Origin: Salvator merianae
Lineage: Eukaryota > Chordata > Lepidosauria > Squamata > Teiidae
NCBI GenBank assembly: GCA_003586115.2
Contig: QVOM02000119.1
Span: forward strand, 47,517,428-47,581,427
Direction: 5' to 3'
DNA length: 64,000 nt
Shown here: positions 14,101-29,100 of the stretch, in pieces
Numbering within the stretch: position 1 is the first letter of the stretch
Layout: the number at the start of each line of letters is the position of its first letter
Translations under genes and position numbers: made by a program
The notes under the pieces: generated by a model
Told to the model about the DNA's origin: nothing
Database searches by the model: none
The model's input: only the letters and a program-made list of their open reading frames with translations

Positions 14101-17100
14101 ACCACGAGTCAGCCACAACTGGATGGTACCCAACAATAACAACAACAATGGTCTTACTAAAGAACATCAGAAATTACCTTATTAATCTTGTCTCTGGAGC
14201 AAAAACAGATGTTAGGGAGCAAAAGCATCTCTTCATAAAAAGCCCTACCACTGTTTCACTTCTAGGCAGGTAGAAAAAGTGATAACTTTTCACCAGCGAT
14301 AGGGAAGAGATAATCATTCTGATTATCTCTTTCTTTGACAGACTGGGACTAGAACTCTTGGGATGCAGTTTAGTTCAATAGCTAGTCTTAGCTGCAGCAA
14401 TCTGGTGTCTTAGCAGAAGTGTATGAGTGCAAGGAGTATTAACAGTATCTAAGAGGCATACTTTCTTCTTTCTTTTAGAATACGGATACAGGATTCCCTT
14501 CCTCCTTTGTTTCAGGACGATATCCTTTCAGATTTTTTTCCTAAGTTAACACATCTCTTTAAAGCAGAGTGCTCAAAGTGCAGCCTGCCAGAAACTGAAG
14601 GATTTCAATCCTCATGGCAGACACTCTGCAACCATCTTGGCTGGAAAAGAAGAATTATTGGTTCTGATAACTAGTACATAGTCAGCATTTATGGAGGCAA
14701 ATGACAATTTACTGCTTGCCTCTGAAGTGTTTCAAGCACACTAAATCCTTACCTCTTCTGTGAAAGAGGCAAAAGCTAATTATTGTTGCCACATCATGAT
14801 GAAGAGAATAGTGAGTAAGAGGGTTCACAAACTTTGCAAGAGCAAGGGAAAGGCCTTCTACCACTGCGTGCTCAGATCCTACACTGCTATCCTCTGATGT
14901 AGTTGCTGAGATTATATAACAAGAGGATGAGAAATTAGAAAAGATGTCTGTCCTGGACTTCTGGGTAGAGCCAGAGATTAAACTTCTGAGGCAAGAAGTT
15001 CTTGACTGCTTTGGAAGATCATAGTCTTTCATCAGCCATATGCAGGATCTCCTTGCACTTCTTTGCTCTTTGGTGGGATTCTAAAACAGTAGCAATTACT
15101 GGCATGATTAGGTCTTGCAGCTATGATACAAGACATGACCTCTATTGTCAAGCTAAGACAAGTGCTTTCATGAGAAGGCTGCATAGAAGCAGTGGTTCAC
15201 AGAGCAATTCCACAAGGGCAACGGAGGCAGCCTGATGATCCAGATAAAAGCTTCACTTTACTCTCAGTAAACTGCACTTTGGACAACTGCAGACCAAAAT
15301 AAGATTTAATGAGATCAAAGCAAGGCTTCAAATGGAGCTCTGTCATACCTCCACTGACCTGTGGATTCTGTCACTGTTCCACAATATTAGTAGGGTTGTT
15401 CCATTCATCCATAAATTTTGAGAAGTTTAATTCCACTAATATGTTTGACTATTCTGTTTGCAGCACTTTATTTCTGCAGTAAGAAAGATGAAAGAAAGGA
15501 TAGGCTAACAGAAATAATATAAAAATAAAAACAAGTTGCAACAGGAACTGAGAGAATGACTGGAAAAAGACGATGAAGGAAAGCTTACATAAGGATATAA
15601 CAGCAAGCAAATTAAGTGTGAGGAGTTAAGAAGGAGGTAAAGAAAGCTTTGCCCCAGGCCAAAGACAACTATGCAAATGGTAGAGAAGGAACCTGAAGGA
15701 TAGGTTCAGACCTTTAAAAATAAGTTATATGTTGCTTTTCTTTCCCAGGTAGCTGAAGAATTGAACACATTACTGATGAACACCTGCTCCACAAAAAAAG
15801 AGAAATTACTGCAACTGATTAACACTACTCATCTATCTTTATTTTGAAGCACTTCAGTTAAGGATTAGTAATAATTTCAAACTACTTTTTAAAAGCAAGG
15901 TATTCCAAAGAAGCACCTGAATGACTGGCTTAGAAGGAATCCTGTGATATATCAGGGGAGCAATAAGTCCATAACAATGAACAATAGACTGCAAGGCATA
16001 GTTCACATCATTCAACCAGTTACTGAGTTCAATAGCCACAAGCATTCGCCCACATTCAGCTATTCTAGCAACCTGAAAAAGAAAAAAAAATCACACATAA
16101 AACATAAACATTTTAGAAAAATGTTTAAAATATTAGGAATATAGAATCTAGTCAAGGATTTCTTAACATTCGAAAGGGTTCTACTGTAAACGCAGCATTT
16201 GTCCTTAAATCCCACAAAACTATATTTTTATCATGTTCTAATTATTTATAGACAAGGCTTACAAAGCATCAAAATCATGAACCTAAACTGTAATTTGAAA
16301 GAGTTAACAGATGGGAAGAAATGTGGCTATACTAGCTTAGCATCTAACCCTGCAATCCTCATTCACAGAAATACAGAAATACTTGTTTTAAAAAACCTAA
16401 TGCCTTCATTGGTATTCTATTTGTCTATAAATGGGGAAGAAACAGAATGCAATAGCTTTTGCATGGGTTTTTAATACACACTTCAATAACAGAGCAATCA
16501 ATCTTCCCCCCAACATTTTGGATTAGAAAATATCCAAGGCTCTGTGACTATTTAGTTAGGCCAGTTCTTTGAAACAACCATCATGGCCAACAAAGTTCTG
16601 AGACCACTGGTAAGATCAATTTAAAAAAATATTAATGTTACATTACACATACCTGTCTACTGTATTTAAGCTCATTAAGACAAACAGAATCACAGAAAAG
16701 AGCTCCTTCAATTACACTGATATCACTGATAATAAAAATGCTCCTGATGAAGAGATATAAGAGGTTTGGAGACGCCTGAGACAGAGCTTCAGGATTTATT
16801 CTGTAAAATATTTAAAAAGCAAACAGTATAAATCTATTTGTTGTTGTTGTTGTTGTTGTTATTATACTATAATGAAAAGTAGTAATACAGAATACAGCCT
16901 TAATATTACCCACTAGAAGGCACTCCAATTTTTTTGACAGCCTACAAATCATCCAAAAGAAACTGAATATTTGGCAAGTCCTGCCCCCTTGTATACTGCA
17001 TTGCCACCCTACTATAACATTACAACTAAACGGTATACTATGATAGGGCAGCCATACTGACAAGAGCTATGATGCAAAGCATAGCTTGAAGCTCAAACAG

Positions 17101-20100
17101 TAAGACTATTAATCTTTAGTTTATATGTTCCACGAACAGTACAGTATTACTAAAGTTATTTGAAAATATACTTGAGTAAGAAAGAAATTGCAATTAATAA
17201 TATGTTAAGTATTTGGATAATTATTGTTAAAAACATTTGCCATACTGATTACATCTGTGTAACTAATACACAGGTTTTCTATTCATTAAAAGGGGGGAAG
17301 AAACCTTAATAATTTGTAATTTGGCTCTTCTGGTTACCTGTTGCGAGGTACAGCTAGACTGCTGCTTATAGAACTAACTTTGACATCAGTAGCAGGAGTG
17401 CATGGTGCCAAGATGAAAAAGTTCCAGAGTGGTTGAAATGCCTTTTTGGATAATGCAAAGTTTTCAATCTGAAAAGCTGTCTAAAAGAAAATAATATGAA
17501 ATGCATAACCAACACTTCTCCCTCTTCATTTTAGATTATTTCATTTTCATTTGTTATAATTAACATAATGAATTCTTTATTTCAGTCATTGACTAGAAAC
17601 AATAATTATACTGTATATACTGTACTAATTAAAAACAAAAAATAAAAATAAGGATTTTTTTCTAAAAAAATGTTGCTTTAGTTTCACTGATCTTTCTAAA
17701 ACCAAGCAGAACAGGCCTTATCAAAGAAAGCAAAAAAACATCTGGAAGCCCAATATTTGGACAAACTAGCAATTAATAGACACATATACCTAGACCATAT
17801 CTAGGCTTTATTCTGGACTATATCCCAGAATAGGGACCTGCTATCCACATGCTAGTGCAGATTATAGCAGACCCTAGGTGTGGCCTGCCATAGTTCATAG
17901 TAGCATGCAGGTGGCAGATCCCTATTTAAAGATATCATCTGGAATAAGGCCAAGTTGAACAAGAACGGAGAGATGCAGAAGCATGGTAGAAACATCCATC
18001 AGGAGACATAGTCAGGTTTAATGATGGCACACTTTCATACAAAGACAGAATAAACATGTAGTTCCATGTTTGTAGAGTTTGTGCAAAAATCAAATGTTTG
18101 CAATTATGCCAAAATCCTGTGTATGCAACTGGAACTTTGTACACACTACTCCCTTAAGATTCCTCAACTGCTTACACAAATCAGCAAACTTTGCTGAGAA
18201 TTCTGAATGTATGCTTAGTCCTAGAAGCCCTCTAGTGGTGCAGTGGTTAAGATCACTAGGCTAGAACCCAGAAGACCCCTGGTTTGAATCCTCACTTTAT
18301 TCTGGAAACCCACTGGATCTTTCTAACTGTGAGTAAAATAACCTGGGTGCCTTGTGAATGCCTTGGGAAAGTAAAAGAATAAGGGAGGAAATCCTGACAG
18401 AAAATCTGGAGTAGAGCCCCTAAGATGGTTTGGATGGATCAGAGGTCATCTCTTTGGCAACTTCTGCAGCCAAACCAGTGCTGAATGTCATGTTTTCACA
18501 CCTTTGGATCATACTACCAGGGCACAGTGGTAAACTAGGATGTCTGGACAACTCAGAGTGCCATAACTTCATGCCCAAGCTCTTTCCATTGTCTTTCATG
18601 TAAAGATGCTGGGATAGCTTTATGAGCAAAATAAAATACTCTTAGCTGCTGATCCACCACTGTTTCTGTACAGAAATCACTATGAGCACCATGACTATCA
18701 CCAATGGATATACAATATTTTAACTGCCAAGAATAAGTTAGAAGAATAAGTACACTGGAAACCACTGCTACTGCATTAATGCTGGCAATAGGATTGTAAG
18801 ACAAGTGATCTATCCCATCCAAAAAAGGTTGGGACTAATCAAAGGTGCTGCTGGCAAATGTATACAAGTGCAATAGCTAGTTCAGGTAAATAATTCCTGT
18901 TTTCAGCAATGTAGCAATAGTAGCTCTTTAAACCTAGGTTTGGATAGAATAGCAAAGAAGGATTGTGTTCCCTGCCGTAGGTTTAGTCGGCAAAGATTTT
19001 AATTCAAATATCCTCTCTCTTTCTCTACAACAAAATATTACAGCCAAACTGTTGAGGAAAACATCATAATAAAATAAACTTCCTCATGAAAATAACAATG
19101 CCTTCATATTCTGGTACACTCTGAAACAGAACATTCAAAGAAACACAAAAATATTGAAGCAAAATTAAATTAGATCAAGATATGTAATCATCACAGAAGT
19201 CACAGAAAACAGAGTTGTCAGTATCCTTGCAATTTGACCTTTATGCCAATGAAGAGACCTGACTTTCAAAACAGAAGTATAAAACTACACCCTTCTAAAC
19301 CATTTTTCTGCTATTTCTCTTCATCACGTAGGCGCTTTCCACACTTATCTCCCTTGTTCTATGACAGGGCAGGATGCCTGTCACAGAACAAGTAACCCAT
19401 CCCATGCTGGGACAGGTTGCTACTGAAAAGGGGACAAGGTCATCTGCATTCAGACAGCAGGCACACTCCAGCTCCCACTCCATAGAGCTTCTGCAGACAC
19501 TATGGACGCTGCAAAGACCAAGAACAAAAGCTCCTGGTCTTTGCAGTTCTGGGAGGACCTTTTTTGACTATACACCACTTCTGTCACCATTTCCAGCAGT
19601 ACTTCCTGGACAGCAACAAAAATGGATCCCCCAGCATATTCCAGCCTTTACGGTCATGCTGTCTGCATGCCCTCTATAGTCCAGAATACAAGCACTGGTC
19701 TGATTCTGGACCTCTTTAAAGAGGTCCACAGTAGAAGCAAAATACAGTGCCACTTTAGCACGGTATCCTGGTCCACTGGACAAAGCATGATAACAGAGGC
19801 AGAGCCTGTCATAGCCTGTGCTAGCACATATATGTCAAGCTCTTATTCTAGGATTTATTCTGGAATACAGGAAGTGTGGAAAGGGCCAACTTCAAAAAGC
19901 ATGACTGCTCCCTGGATAAGAGGCCAAACAAACCACATATCTGGAGCTCTCTTTTACAGGCTATCAAATTTACTTTCACTGCACAAAACAGCTGAACTCA
20001 AACTACAGTTGACCAGATGTTGCAAGACTATAATTCTTATGGTGGATACATGGAAAGTTCCTGAGAAGGAGAACAGCAATTTTGCTGTATGTCTTTATTT

Positions 20101-23100
20101 CTGTAAAGCTTGGCAAACTAGGCTTTAATCTGACCAGAAATTCTTAGTTCAACATTAATTGAAAACCTAATTTGACATGCTAAACAGAGATCAAATCCTG
20201 CCTTTTACCTCTGCAGGTGCTCCCTATATGCCTGTCATGACAGCTGTAATCCTACAATATTTGGCAGAGCACATCATGAGCATCCCCGATGTAGAGTCTC
20301 CTTTGTACTTAAGGGACAGGAAGGACAGAAGTGGCAGCTAAGAAAGCCAGAATACTCAAGAAAACTCCAGTGAGGGGTTCTCAGAAGTTGGGGGAGGGTT
20401 GCTAAAATTAATAAAACCATATTGCAATTAGAGACACTAATTTTAAAAGTTAGCTAAAAATATTTAGAATCACCAGTGATAGCAGTTTTTCAAACCACTA
20501 CAACTTTAAAAATTATCCCTACTATGGAAAGAAATCTGAATTGATTGTCTTCTACATTTTACACAGGTGTTTATAATAAGTAGTTTTATTCAACACCATA
20601 ATGTATCAGATCTTCCTCAACCAAAAATTAGTTAGAGGTTCTATATTCAGAGAGGTCAAAGAGTAAATCCTAGGAGTAAGTCCAGATATTTTATTTTCCA
20701 GCTAGTCAGGTCATTTCAACTGATTCCAAGCTATGCACTTTTATACATTAACTACTCAATATACACAGTGTCAGCCACTGACTTACAGAGTTCAAATTAT
20801 CTTTAGATTATTTTCTCTAGACTTCTCTATTCATAAATTTAGCATTAATTTAATAGCCTTTTATTTTATTTTAATGGCAACTTAATGGCATTAACGACGT
20901 TTCTAAGACTTTTGGATAATCTATAGAATTAAACAATTCCACTTCAAATGAAATAATAATCAAAACCATACAAACAATTAAAATTTTAAAAGGAGTGTGC
21001 AATAACAGCATTGCAACTGTTTGCCCTGGCAGGCCATTCTCAATCAGCATGGCCCCAAGCTATATTCAGGAAACATGCATCCCATGACATCTCCTTTGAA
21101 CAATTGCTCCTCCTAGGAGACACCCAAGTTATAAAGCCTGTTAAGGGAATGATCGCTTGGCTCCATCTCTCACTATTTCAGATAAGACTCCAGATGGAAA
21201 TCAGACAGATATTTAACCTCATTTGAACCTCCTGTCCAATAAAAAGTATTTTCAGGGCTAGGCATGATATCCTACACTCTGTTGTTCTCAAAGATTTACC
21301 AAGGTTCCTGTGTCCCTATGGTTATGGTGCAGAAGAATCTGTTCAACATGTTTTTATTACGCTAGTATCGAAATCTTATCTTCCTTTTACTGACATAGCT
21401 TCCAGGTCAAACTAACCAGTTTTATGTATGATGTTGCCAAATTCTGTATGACAGCTATTAAAATTTATAAACAAGTAACTGGATTTCAGTAAAGGTAGCA
21501 TACACAGAAACATGAGTTCTGGCACTGCTAAGAGAGTTTGACATACTTGAAAGGCCCTTTCTGCACTTGGCCTTATACCAGATTATATCCTGGAATAGGG
21601 ACCTGCCATCTGCATGCTAGTAAGAACTATGACAGGCCCCACGCAGGACCTGCTGTAAACTCCATTATTGAGTAGATAGCAGGTCCCTGTTCTGGGATAT
21701 GATCCAGAATAAAGCCAAGTGCAGAAAGGGCCAAAGTTAGTTGTACCTGTACAGCAGTAAGTCTTCTGGCTCTGAGAGAAATTAGGACCAAGCTGAAACT
21801 TTTTTCCTTGTCTTTTTTCACTTGAGTTTTCCCACTGGCACAATTATTTAATATTTGCACATTTGAAATTCATGTAGCTTTTTACATGAGGCACTACTGT
21901 ATTTCAAAACAAGACAGGATTAGAAAAAATGGATTTTTTCATTAGTACACTACCTGAATTAAGTAGGCTCGGATAGTAATAGAAGAAAGTGGAGGATAAG
22001 CAAGGATTGGTTTAGTTGATTCCCCAATAGCATCACCAATAAGTTTTCCATCCGAGTCATACGCTGCAACTGCAAATATATAGCTTTGGTTGGGCTCTAA
22101 GCCTTCTACTTTCAACATGCAAGTTTCATCCACTGGTACCTTAAAATAAGCAACTTAGTTAGAGCAAAATATAAAAACAAATGGCTCTATGATGTTCCTC
22201 TAACATAGCAATGCTTTTATATGTTTTAGCACAATGGTTGATCAGAAAACATAAAAAGCTAGCCTTGAATCCCCTACAACTTGTCTTGGCAAAACCTAGG
22301 GCATATTATATTCAAGCTTCAAGCAGTCACTGTACCAGTTGGCTTAGTGTTTAAAAAAAAATCAGAAAGAAGCGTCCCACAATCTCACGGCCACATTTAC
22401 TCTCTCCTAGAAAGTCTTCTAGGAATGTAAAGCTTTGAGGTGTGGCAGCTTCCTCTGCTTTGTGGATTGATAAGCTCTCTTTGTGGAGGTCAGGGGACAG
22501 CCATGTCACTACAAGCAGGCAAACCTTGGATCTGTTAAGAAATAATAGCATCTATAAAGCCTTAAAAATTAGGAAACAAGATTTTTCTTCCTATTTAGGA
22601 AACCTTACAAGTAGGTTCAATGTTTTCTTAGTAAACACTATCAGGGTAGCAATGGTAGAAATATCTGTCAACATTGATCTTCCCCGTGTTACATTTCCTG
22701 AAATGCATTGGTACCTTAATAATTATTTGGTCCCTATCTACAAAGTTTCAGATACTAGCTTGTGCATTGAACTGACAAAGGGCCAATTCGCACTTGTTGC
22801 TAGCAAGCATCAAGGACGCTGGTTGGCAAAGTGCGTCTGCGCTTGGCAGAGGCCCGAGCAGCCGATCAGTCATAGCTGTGGAGCACAAATTTGTGCTCCA
22901 CACCTTTATCGGGAAGTGGTAGTCAGCTCCCGGTAAAGAGCATTCATACTTACTGCTTCAGGTAAGGCATTAGGGCCATGCCATGCAGATAATTATCCTG
23001 TTCTAATAGTAGTATGTGTGAAAATGCCCAAAGCAACTGACAGATGCTTGTTGTGTCCCAGGATGAATGGTGAATCTCACCTTCAATCCCTCGTACTTCT

Positions 23101-26100
23101 TTTTTGGCCATTCACACCAGACTCACTATATCTAAGGAAGTTCTTAATTATGCATGCCAGATGCTAGACAAATGTGAAAATTACGAGTATTAAATAGTGA
23201 CGTCACAAGTATTAAGTAGTGTTTATCCACACAGGGATAACTCCTTATGCTAAAGTGAATGTGAATTAAATTTGGCTCTCACAAGTGAAGGCTGCAGCTT
23301 CCCCTAACAGTCTGTTATATCCAAACCCTCAGTTTTCAAGCATCACTGACCACACCAGCACACAAACACTCACAAAGGAATATTCTTATACAAAAAACTT
23401 TACCAATTCTGCTGTATTCTTCAGATTGTAATCATTCAGCCGGACTTTTGGATTACTTCCTTGTACTATGCATCCAAAAATACTGTACCATGAAACCTTT
23501 TTTAAAAAAGAAGACAATTAACTTCAATGCATGAGTTAAACAGTCAAAAAGAAAATTCCTGGAAAAATATTCTCCAGTTAACTTTGGATCATAAAATATG
23601 AAATGTACAAAAATGCTCTATGTTTTCTTACTCTTACAGCCATCCGTAAATAATTACTTTGACAGTTTAAGCTATAAAACCTAACTAGCACGCAAGAAGC
23701 ATAATTTGGCCTCAAGGGTCTATAGAAAATTACTTGGGAGTAGATCCCAGCAAATTTATTAATATCTATGTTAAAGTAGATATGCTTCAGAATGTACCAT
23801 TAAAATGGTTTTTAACCCACTAGGGGAAAAATTCTGCAACGTACTGGTATTATTTGTTTACAGTTCTACCATAGCTAGTTCTCTCCTCCTCACTTTACAA
23901 CAATATAGACAAGATTTTCCATCTAACCTTTCTATCACAGCTGCAAAAACCCAACAGTTATAGTACTTTTACACGCCCATTAATGCCCCAGCATGTTCAA
24001 ACACTGAAGCCTTTTATGATCCCAACAGAGACCACACAAATTCAAAATCAATGAGCTATACAATAGTCTTAGCTGCACAGGAAATTTATTGTAGTTTGTA
24101 TGGGAAATTAAATTATCTCAACATCAATGTTATAGTTCAGTTGTATTGAGTAAATATTTTTACAAACCATTATTCCAATGAAATTTAGAATATCACTTGA
24201 TATAATCAGGGATTTATTGACTAAAAAAGTAATAAATTGCCAGTATACCAGATATCTGCAATTTCAAAGTTTTTATAAGAACACAAAAAAGTATAAAACC
24301 GATCATATTGCACCACCTAGTGTTTTTCATTTTAAAATAGTACTGTATACAAAGATCTGTACTTTCAGCAGACACACAAAGCACCAATGTACTAGTCTGT
24401 CAATAAAAAAGAACATAAGAAATTCCATGCTGGGTCAGACCAGTGACCCATTTAGTCCAACAGCCTGTTCTCTCAGTCTTAACTAGTTACATAGGGAACC
24501 TATGTATCTAAGCAGGCCTTAGATACACACCTTTCCTATCAGTCTCCCTGCACAGTGATCCTCAACCTTTTTTCACTTGCGTACCCCTTGGCAGCCCATT
24601 TCTACAAATTGTACCCTTCATAATTGTTGCTGTTATTTCAAATTTAAATGTAATAACTGTGCCTTTTTCCACAGTTATTCGGGTTTTTTCACTTACAGCT
24701 AAATATCCTGCTTCGTATTCCTGGGGGTAGGTGTACTGCAAGCTGGAAATCACTGTCCTAGCAGGTGGCTTCCAGAGGCATACTGCCTTCCGTGTCAGAG
24801 AAAGAAACATATCACAAGAGCAAAGAGCCACTGCTAGTCTTGCCCATAATGAGCTGCTCCAAAACTTTTTTGAAGCTTTTGAAACACATGGCCAATCCCA
24901 CATCTTGTGGCAAAATAATTTCAAGGTTAAACTATACACTGTGTCTGTCCTGACTCTTCCAAGACTCAGCATCATTGAGTGGTACCTAATTCTGGTACTT
25001 TCAGAAGCGGAGAAAAACTTCTCCACAACTGTTGCATACTATTCACTATATTATACACTTCAATCAAGTTCTCTTTCACCCATCTTTCTAGACTAAAAAG
25101 ACCCAATGTTTCAACCTTTTCTCATAGTGAAGATCCTCTAAGCTTTTACTGTTTCAGTAGTCCTCCGTTGAGATGTAGCAACCATAACTGTACAAAGAGT
25201 TCCAGGAGCACTAGTAAATTGTTTAATGTAGGGGCATTATTATTAAGGCTATTGGCCTTTTTTCAGTCAGTGATCTTCAGGTTGATACTTCAATTGTGCT
25301 ATCTGCTACTATAACACAATGTCTTTCTCGGTCAATCATTGCCAGCTCAGATTCCATATTTATTTATAGCTACAGTTTGGATTTTTTTACTCACACTGAA
25401 CAGCATCTGTCATTTTGAAACCAATTCCTTCCCCTCCAGGTATGCAGAAGTTATCTGGATCAATTTACAGTCCTTTTTGTTTTCAACGATGCTGCACAAT
25501 ATAGTACCATCAGCAACTGCGGCCATTTCACTAGATATTTCTGATTCTAAATTATTTACATATGCATTAAAAAGAATCATGGGGGACCCCACTTGTTACA
25601 GCTCTCCATTTGGAGAAATACTCATTTGCTCCTATTCTCTATTTTTCAATCCTTAAGCAGAGGACCTGACCTTTTATTCCATAGCTGTTAAACTTACTAA
25701 GAAGTCTTTGGAAAGAGACTTTATCAAAAATTTGTTGTCCAACTAGACAATAGCCATCAGACCACCTTTATCGATATGTTTATTGATATTCTCAAAAAAC
25801 ACTAGGTTACTGAACTAGGACTTTTCCTTCCAGGAGCTATGTTGGCTACACTCAAACAAAACTTGTACTTTTAAATGTTTGATAATTTTATCTTTAAAAA
25901 TGTTTTCTATGATCTTCCTTGGGATAGATGTTAAACTGACAAACCCATAATTTTCTTGAGACCTTTTTAAAAAATTTAAGTTACATCGGACAACTTCTAG
26001 TACTCAGCTATAGTGGCTGAGCTTAGTGACAAATACTCATATGTATGTATTTAAATGCATTAAAACCTAAAACATAAACATTGCATTAGGAGACAAATAC

Positions 26101-29100
26101 CAATCAATAAAAAACTTTAATGAGTCATAACAAGTAAACTGAAAAAAGAAAGACAATATACAACAAAAAGAAAAAGACAATATCTTTATAGCCTTGCACT
26201 CAAAACTAAACAAAAATGGCATCAAAGAAGTGAAACATAGTATTTATGTATTCTCTATAAACAAATAAAAGTAATTTTGTATAAATAGTGCAATATCTTA
26301 CAAACTAGGATTGACTAAATCATGACCCAACAGATAAGTTCTGCTACCAAAATTGTAGCCACACATGTTGCCTATAATTGCCAAATTTCTAGTATATAGT
26401 CATTTGTCACCAAAATTGTTGTTAGTTGCTGCCACATTATGAAGCTTTAAGTCTGTAGCCAGCTGATGCCAGAATGGTTGTCAGTTGCTGTCAAGAGAGT
26501 TTCAACCCAATTTAGACCTTCATCAGTGACCATTTCCCAACTTTAAAAAATGGTAGCAGCTATTGTTAGGGCTCTTCTATACAAGTGTACTAACCAACAG
26601 TTTAATATAAGGAACAGCTCTTGGTTATTAAAAGTATAATTATCTATAAAGTGTATCTGAAACAAAATATTTTCACAGTTGTCGGCCAGCCATATCTGGA
26701 GAACCATAATTTGATCAGTCTTGCTACTGACTCATGGCCACTCTACACTGTTAGCAATATATACATATAGAAAAATGTGTATACATATAGAAAAAAAAAG
26801 CAACCTGCTGCATCAGTACAGAGGCCCGGTGGCCCCACGAACAGTCATGGAGCATGGGGCGCGAACACCCGCCCTTAAAGTCATGGACTATCGCGGTGTA
26901 TAAGTATACTTAAAAAAGAATGTACCTTAACATCTGAAGTAAACCGTGCTGGTTTAAACACCATGGAACAATGTGATCTGGCAATCAATATAGGAGGAGG
27001 TGGAACTTTGCTCTTCACAGGACTTGAAGTTCTTAAGAAAGCTGCACATAACGAATTCTGTTCAGCTTCTGCTTTTTGAATTAGAGTAAGTGCTTCCTTA
27101 AAGTTAAAGAAAAATATTATTTTGCTTATACATGCATATAAACATGGAATAATCCAATCACAGAGCTGTGAGGAAAAAACAGCCCAATGACCAGAGGGAT
27201 CAAGTACTGTTTAAACAACTTTTGTATTTCATTAATAGATACACAATTTCTTTCAGTTTGCCTAAACAGAAGACTTTACAATACTAATTACATACTTTTG
27301 CCTTTTCCTCCAGTTTTATTTTATTTATGTTGGGGTTGCTGAATTTTTAGTGCCATATGTGGGCCTAATCCACATATGGATAGAAAATGTACTGGGACAA
27401 ATTTGAAATTTAATTCAGCTAAATGCAGCAAAAATCATTCTATTTAGACCTAGGAAATGTACACGCTCTTTCATGAATAGACTTCAACAGATTACTACTT
27501 CCATTTCAGTCCCATTTGTATAATTTATCAAAGTGGCAGGGGTTTAGATTTGTGCAGTTCACAAGTCACAGGCCGCAAGGAAATGTACTGGCATGGTAAC
27601 TCGAAGGTGGCATGAGGGTGGCAAAGTGCTGGAAGGGTTGCAAGGTGGGGGGATGCTCAAGAAGCCCCTTATCAGCATGGTGAGGCACAAGGAACCCGAA
27701 GGGCATGAGCAGACCTTTACTGGGGAGGGTGGCATGAGGCAGTGAGGGTGCAAGAAAGTATGTACTTTTAGGAATGCAGTAACAGTGTGACATTTTGTAA
27801 ACCTATACGTAAGGTCTCTCTGCAATTTTTTGCAGGCCTTTCAATGCATAAGGGCCTCGTGCAGCTACAAAAGTGACACAAAAGGTCAAAAGTAGTCGTT
27901 TCCATCTTATTTGCAACACTTTGTGGCCCTACTGAGGCCCACAAAGGCCACAAACAAAGAAGAGGCCTTACTTACAAGCTGCCGCACCACCACCACACTC
28001 CAGAAGGTGAGGGCTTTCTCAGCCGCCCAGCACTGTCAGATCCCACTAGGATCTGGAGGAAATGAAGAGTATATTTTGAAAAAAAAAAAAAAGTGATATG
28101 TTTATTCAGACCAGGCCATAAGTCTCTTATCTCCCTTCCCTGCAAATCTGCCCAGTGTGACCTTGTAGCATTCCTTCTCACTCTCCAAGCAGAGCAATGC
28201 AAAGCAAAATCATTCAGAGACAAATACAGGAACACAATATATGAATACATGGGTTGAATGTGATAATATATAGGAATGGCATAGTGCAAACATAACAAAA
28301 CCTATGGCAGTGATCCAAGGTGCCGACAGGTACCTTGTGTCCCCCCATCATTGATAAGGGCCATCTTCAGTACCCCACCCTGCAGCCCCTTTTTTGCTGC
28401 AGAAAGGGCTATGACAGCTTATAAAAAGGTCATAACAATCAACTTACACACCCACAACAAGCAGAGGAATGATCCCAGCAAAATACAACTCACCCCCAAA
28501 CCAAACCTAGAATTTAAGGCAAGGTTCAGCAAATCAGTTTGCTACCAGCAGTGTTTGGCACATCTGTAATCACAACTGCAGTGACAACTAAGAAAAGTCT
28601 TTAAGAATACTTCAGCATTATCTCAACCACAAACATTAACAAAATTTAATACAAATTAACAACAGTAGTTATCTCTGTAGATCTAATAAAAGAACTTCAT
28701 GCACAATAGCACAACTAGCATTTCACATTATACCGTAAATTCTTTCTTTATAACAGCATCTCAATAAGCTTCCCTCCGGAAAACGAAAATGGCCTACTCC
28801 AATAAGCTACTATATTTTATCTATCCAAAAAGAGATTCAAAGTTAATAGAAATGATATTTGCAGAAACATTATAACGCAAAACAGCAAAATGGGTTTAAC
28901 AGTATCTGGATCCTGAGTAAAATGAAAAGGTAATGCAAGATTCAACCCAAGTTAGTATTAACATGGAGATATTGTAGAGGATTTTTGTAGAAACAATACT
29001 TATTCATGAAACAAACATCATAAGACTTACTTAAATGCACAAAATACTTCAGACTCTGCAGAATCACTGCTATTATTTTATAGAATTGGAAATCATCCTG

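Larger units (their letters stand above)
17481..21953 (-). other. Intron w21-w22, repeat-rich, 4.5 kb
   Basis: The largest internal intron. Holds a SINE and three inverted-repeat DNA elements (separate entries). Stretches 18400-19300 and 19900-21540 are AT-rich with no recognised feature. Confidence 0.6.
23497..26925 (-). other. Intron w19-w20, 3.4 kb
   Basis: Contains an interspersed repeat (24411-24545), an unassigned block at 24546-25100 with open frames on both strands, and an antisense CR1 fragment (25200-25990). The piece 26800-26890 is CpG-rich compared with its surroundings, of unknown meaning. The rest is AT-rich with nothing seen. Confidence 0.6.

Noticed and set aside
14709..15032. 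107-codon minus frame with Ser-rich text
   Set aside because: Suspected retroelement gag-like sequence, but no motif could be named.
19622..20128. 168-codon plus-strand frame
   Set aside because: Its first half lies inside the 19331-19887 inverted-repeat element, and the composition is not protein-like.
22442..22936. 164-codon plus-strand frame
   Set aside because: Runs into the 22780-23029 transposon, no domain recognised, no promoter or splice evidence.
24562..25026. 154-codon minus-strand frame in the w19-w20 intron
   Set aside because: Overlaps an equally open plus frame and lacks any recognisable domain; the opening text at 24546 resembles an old repeat.
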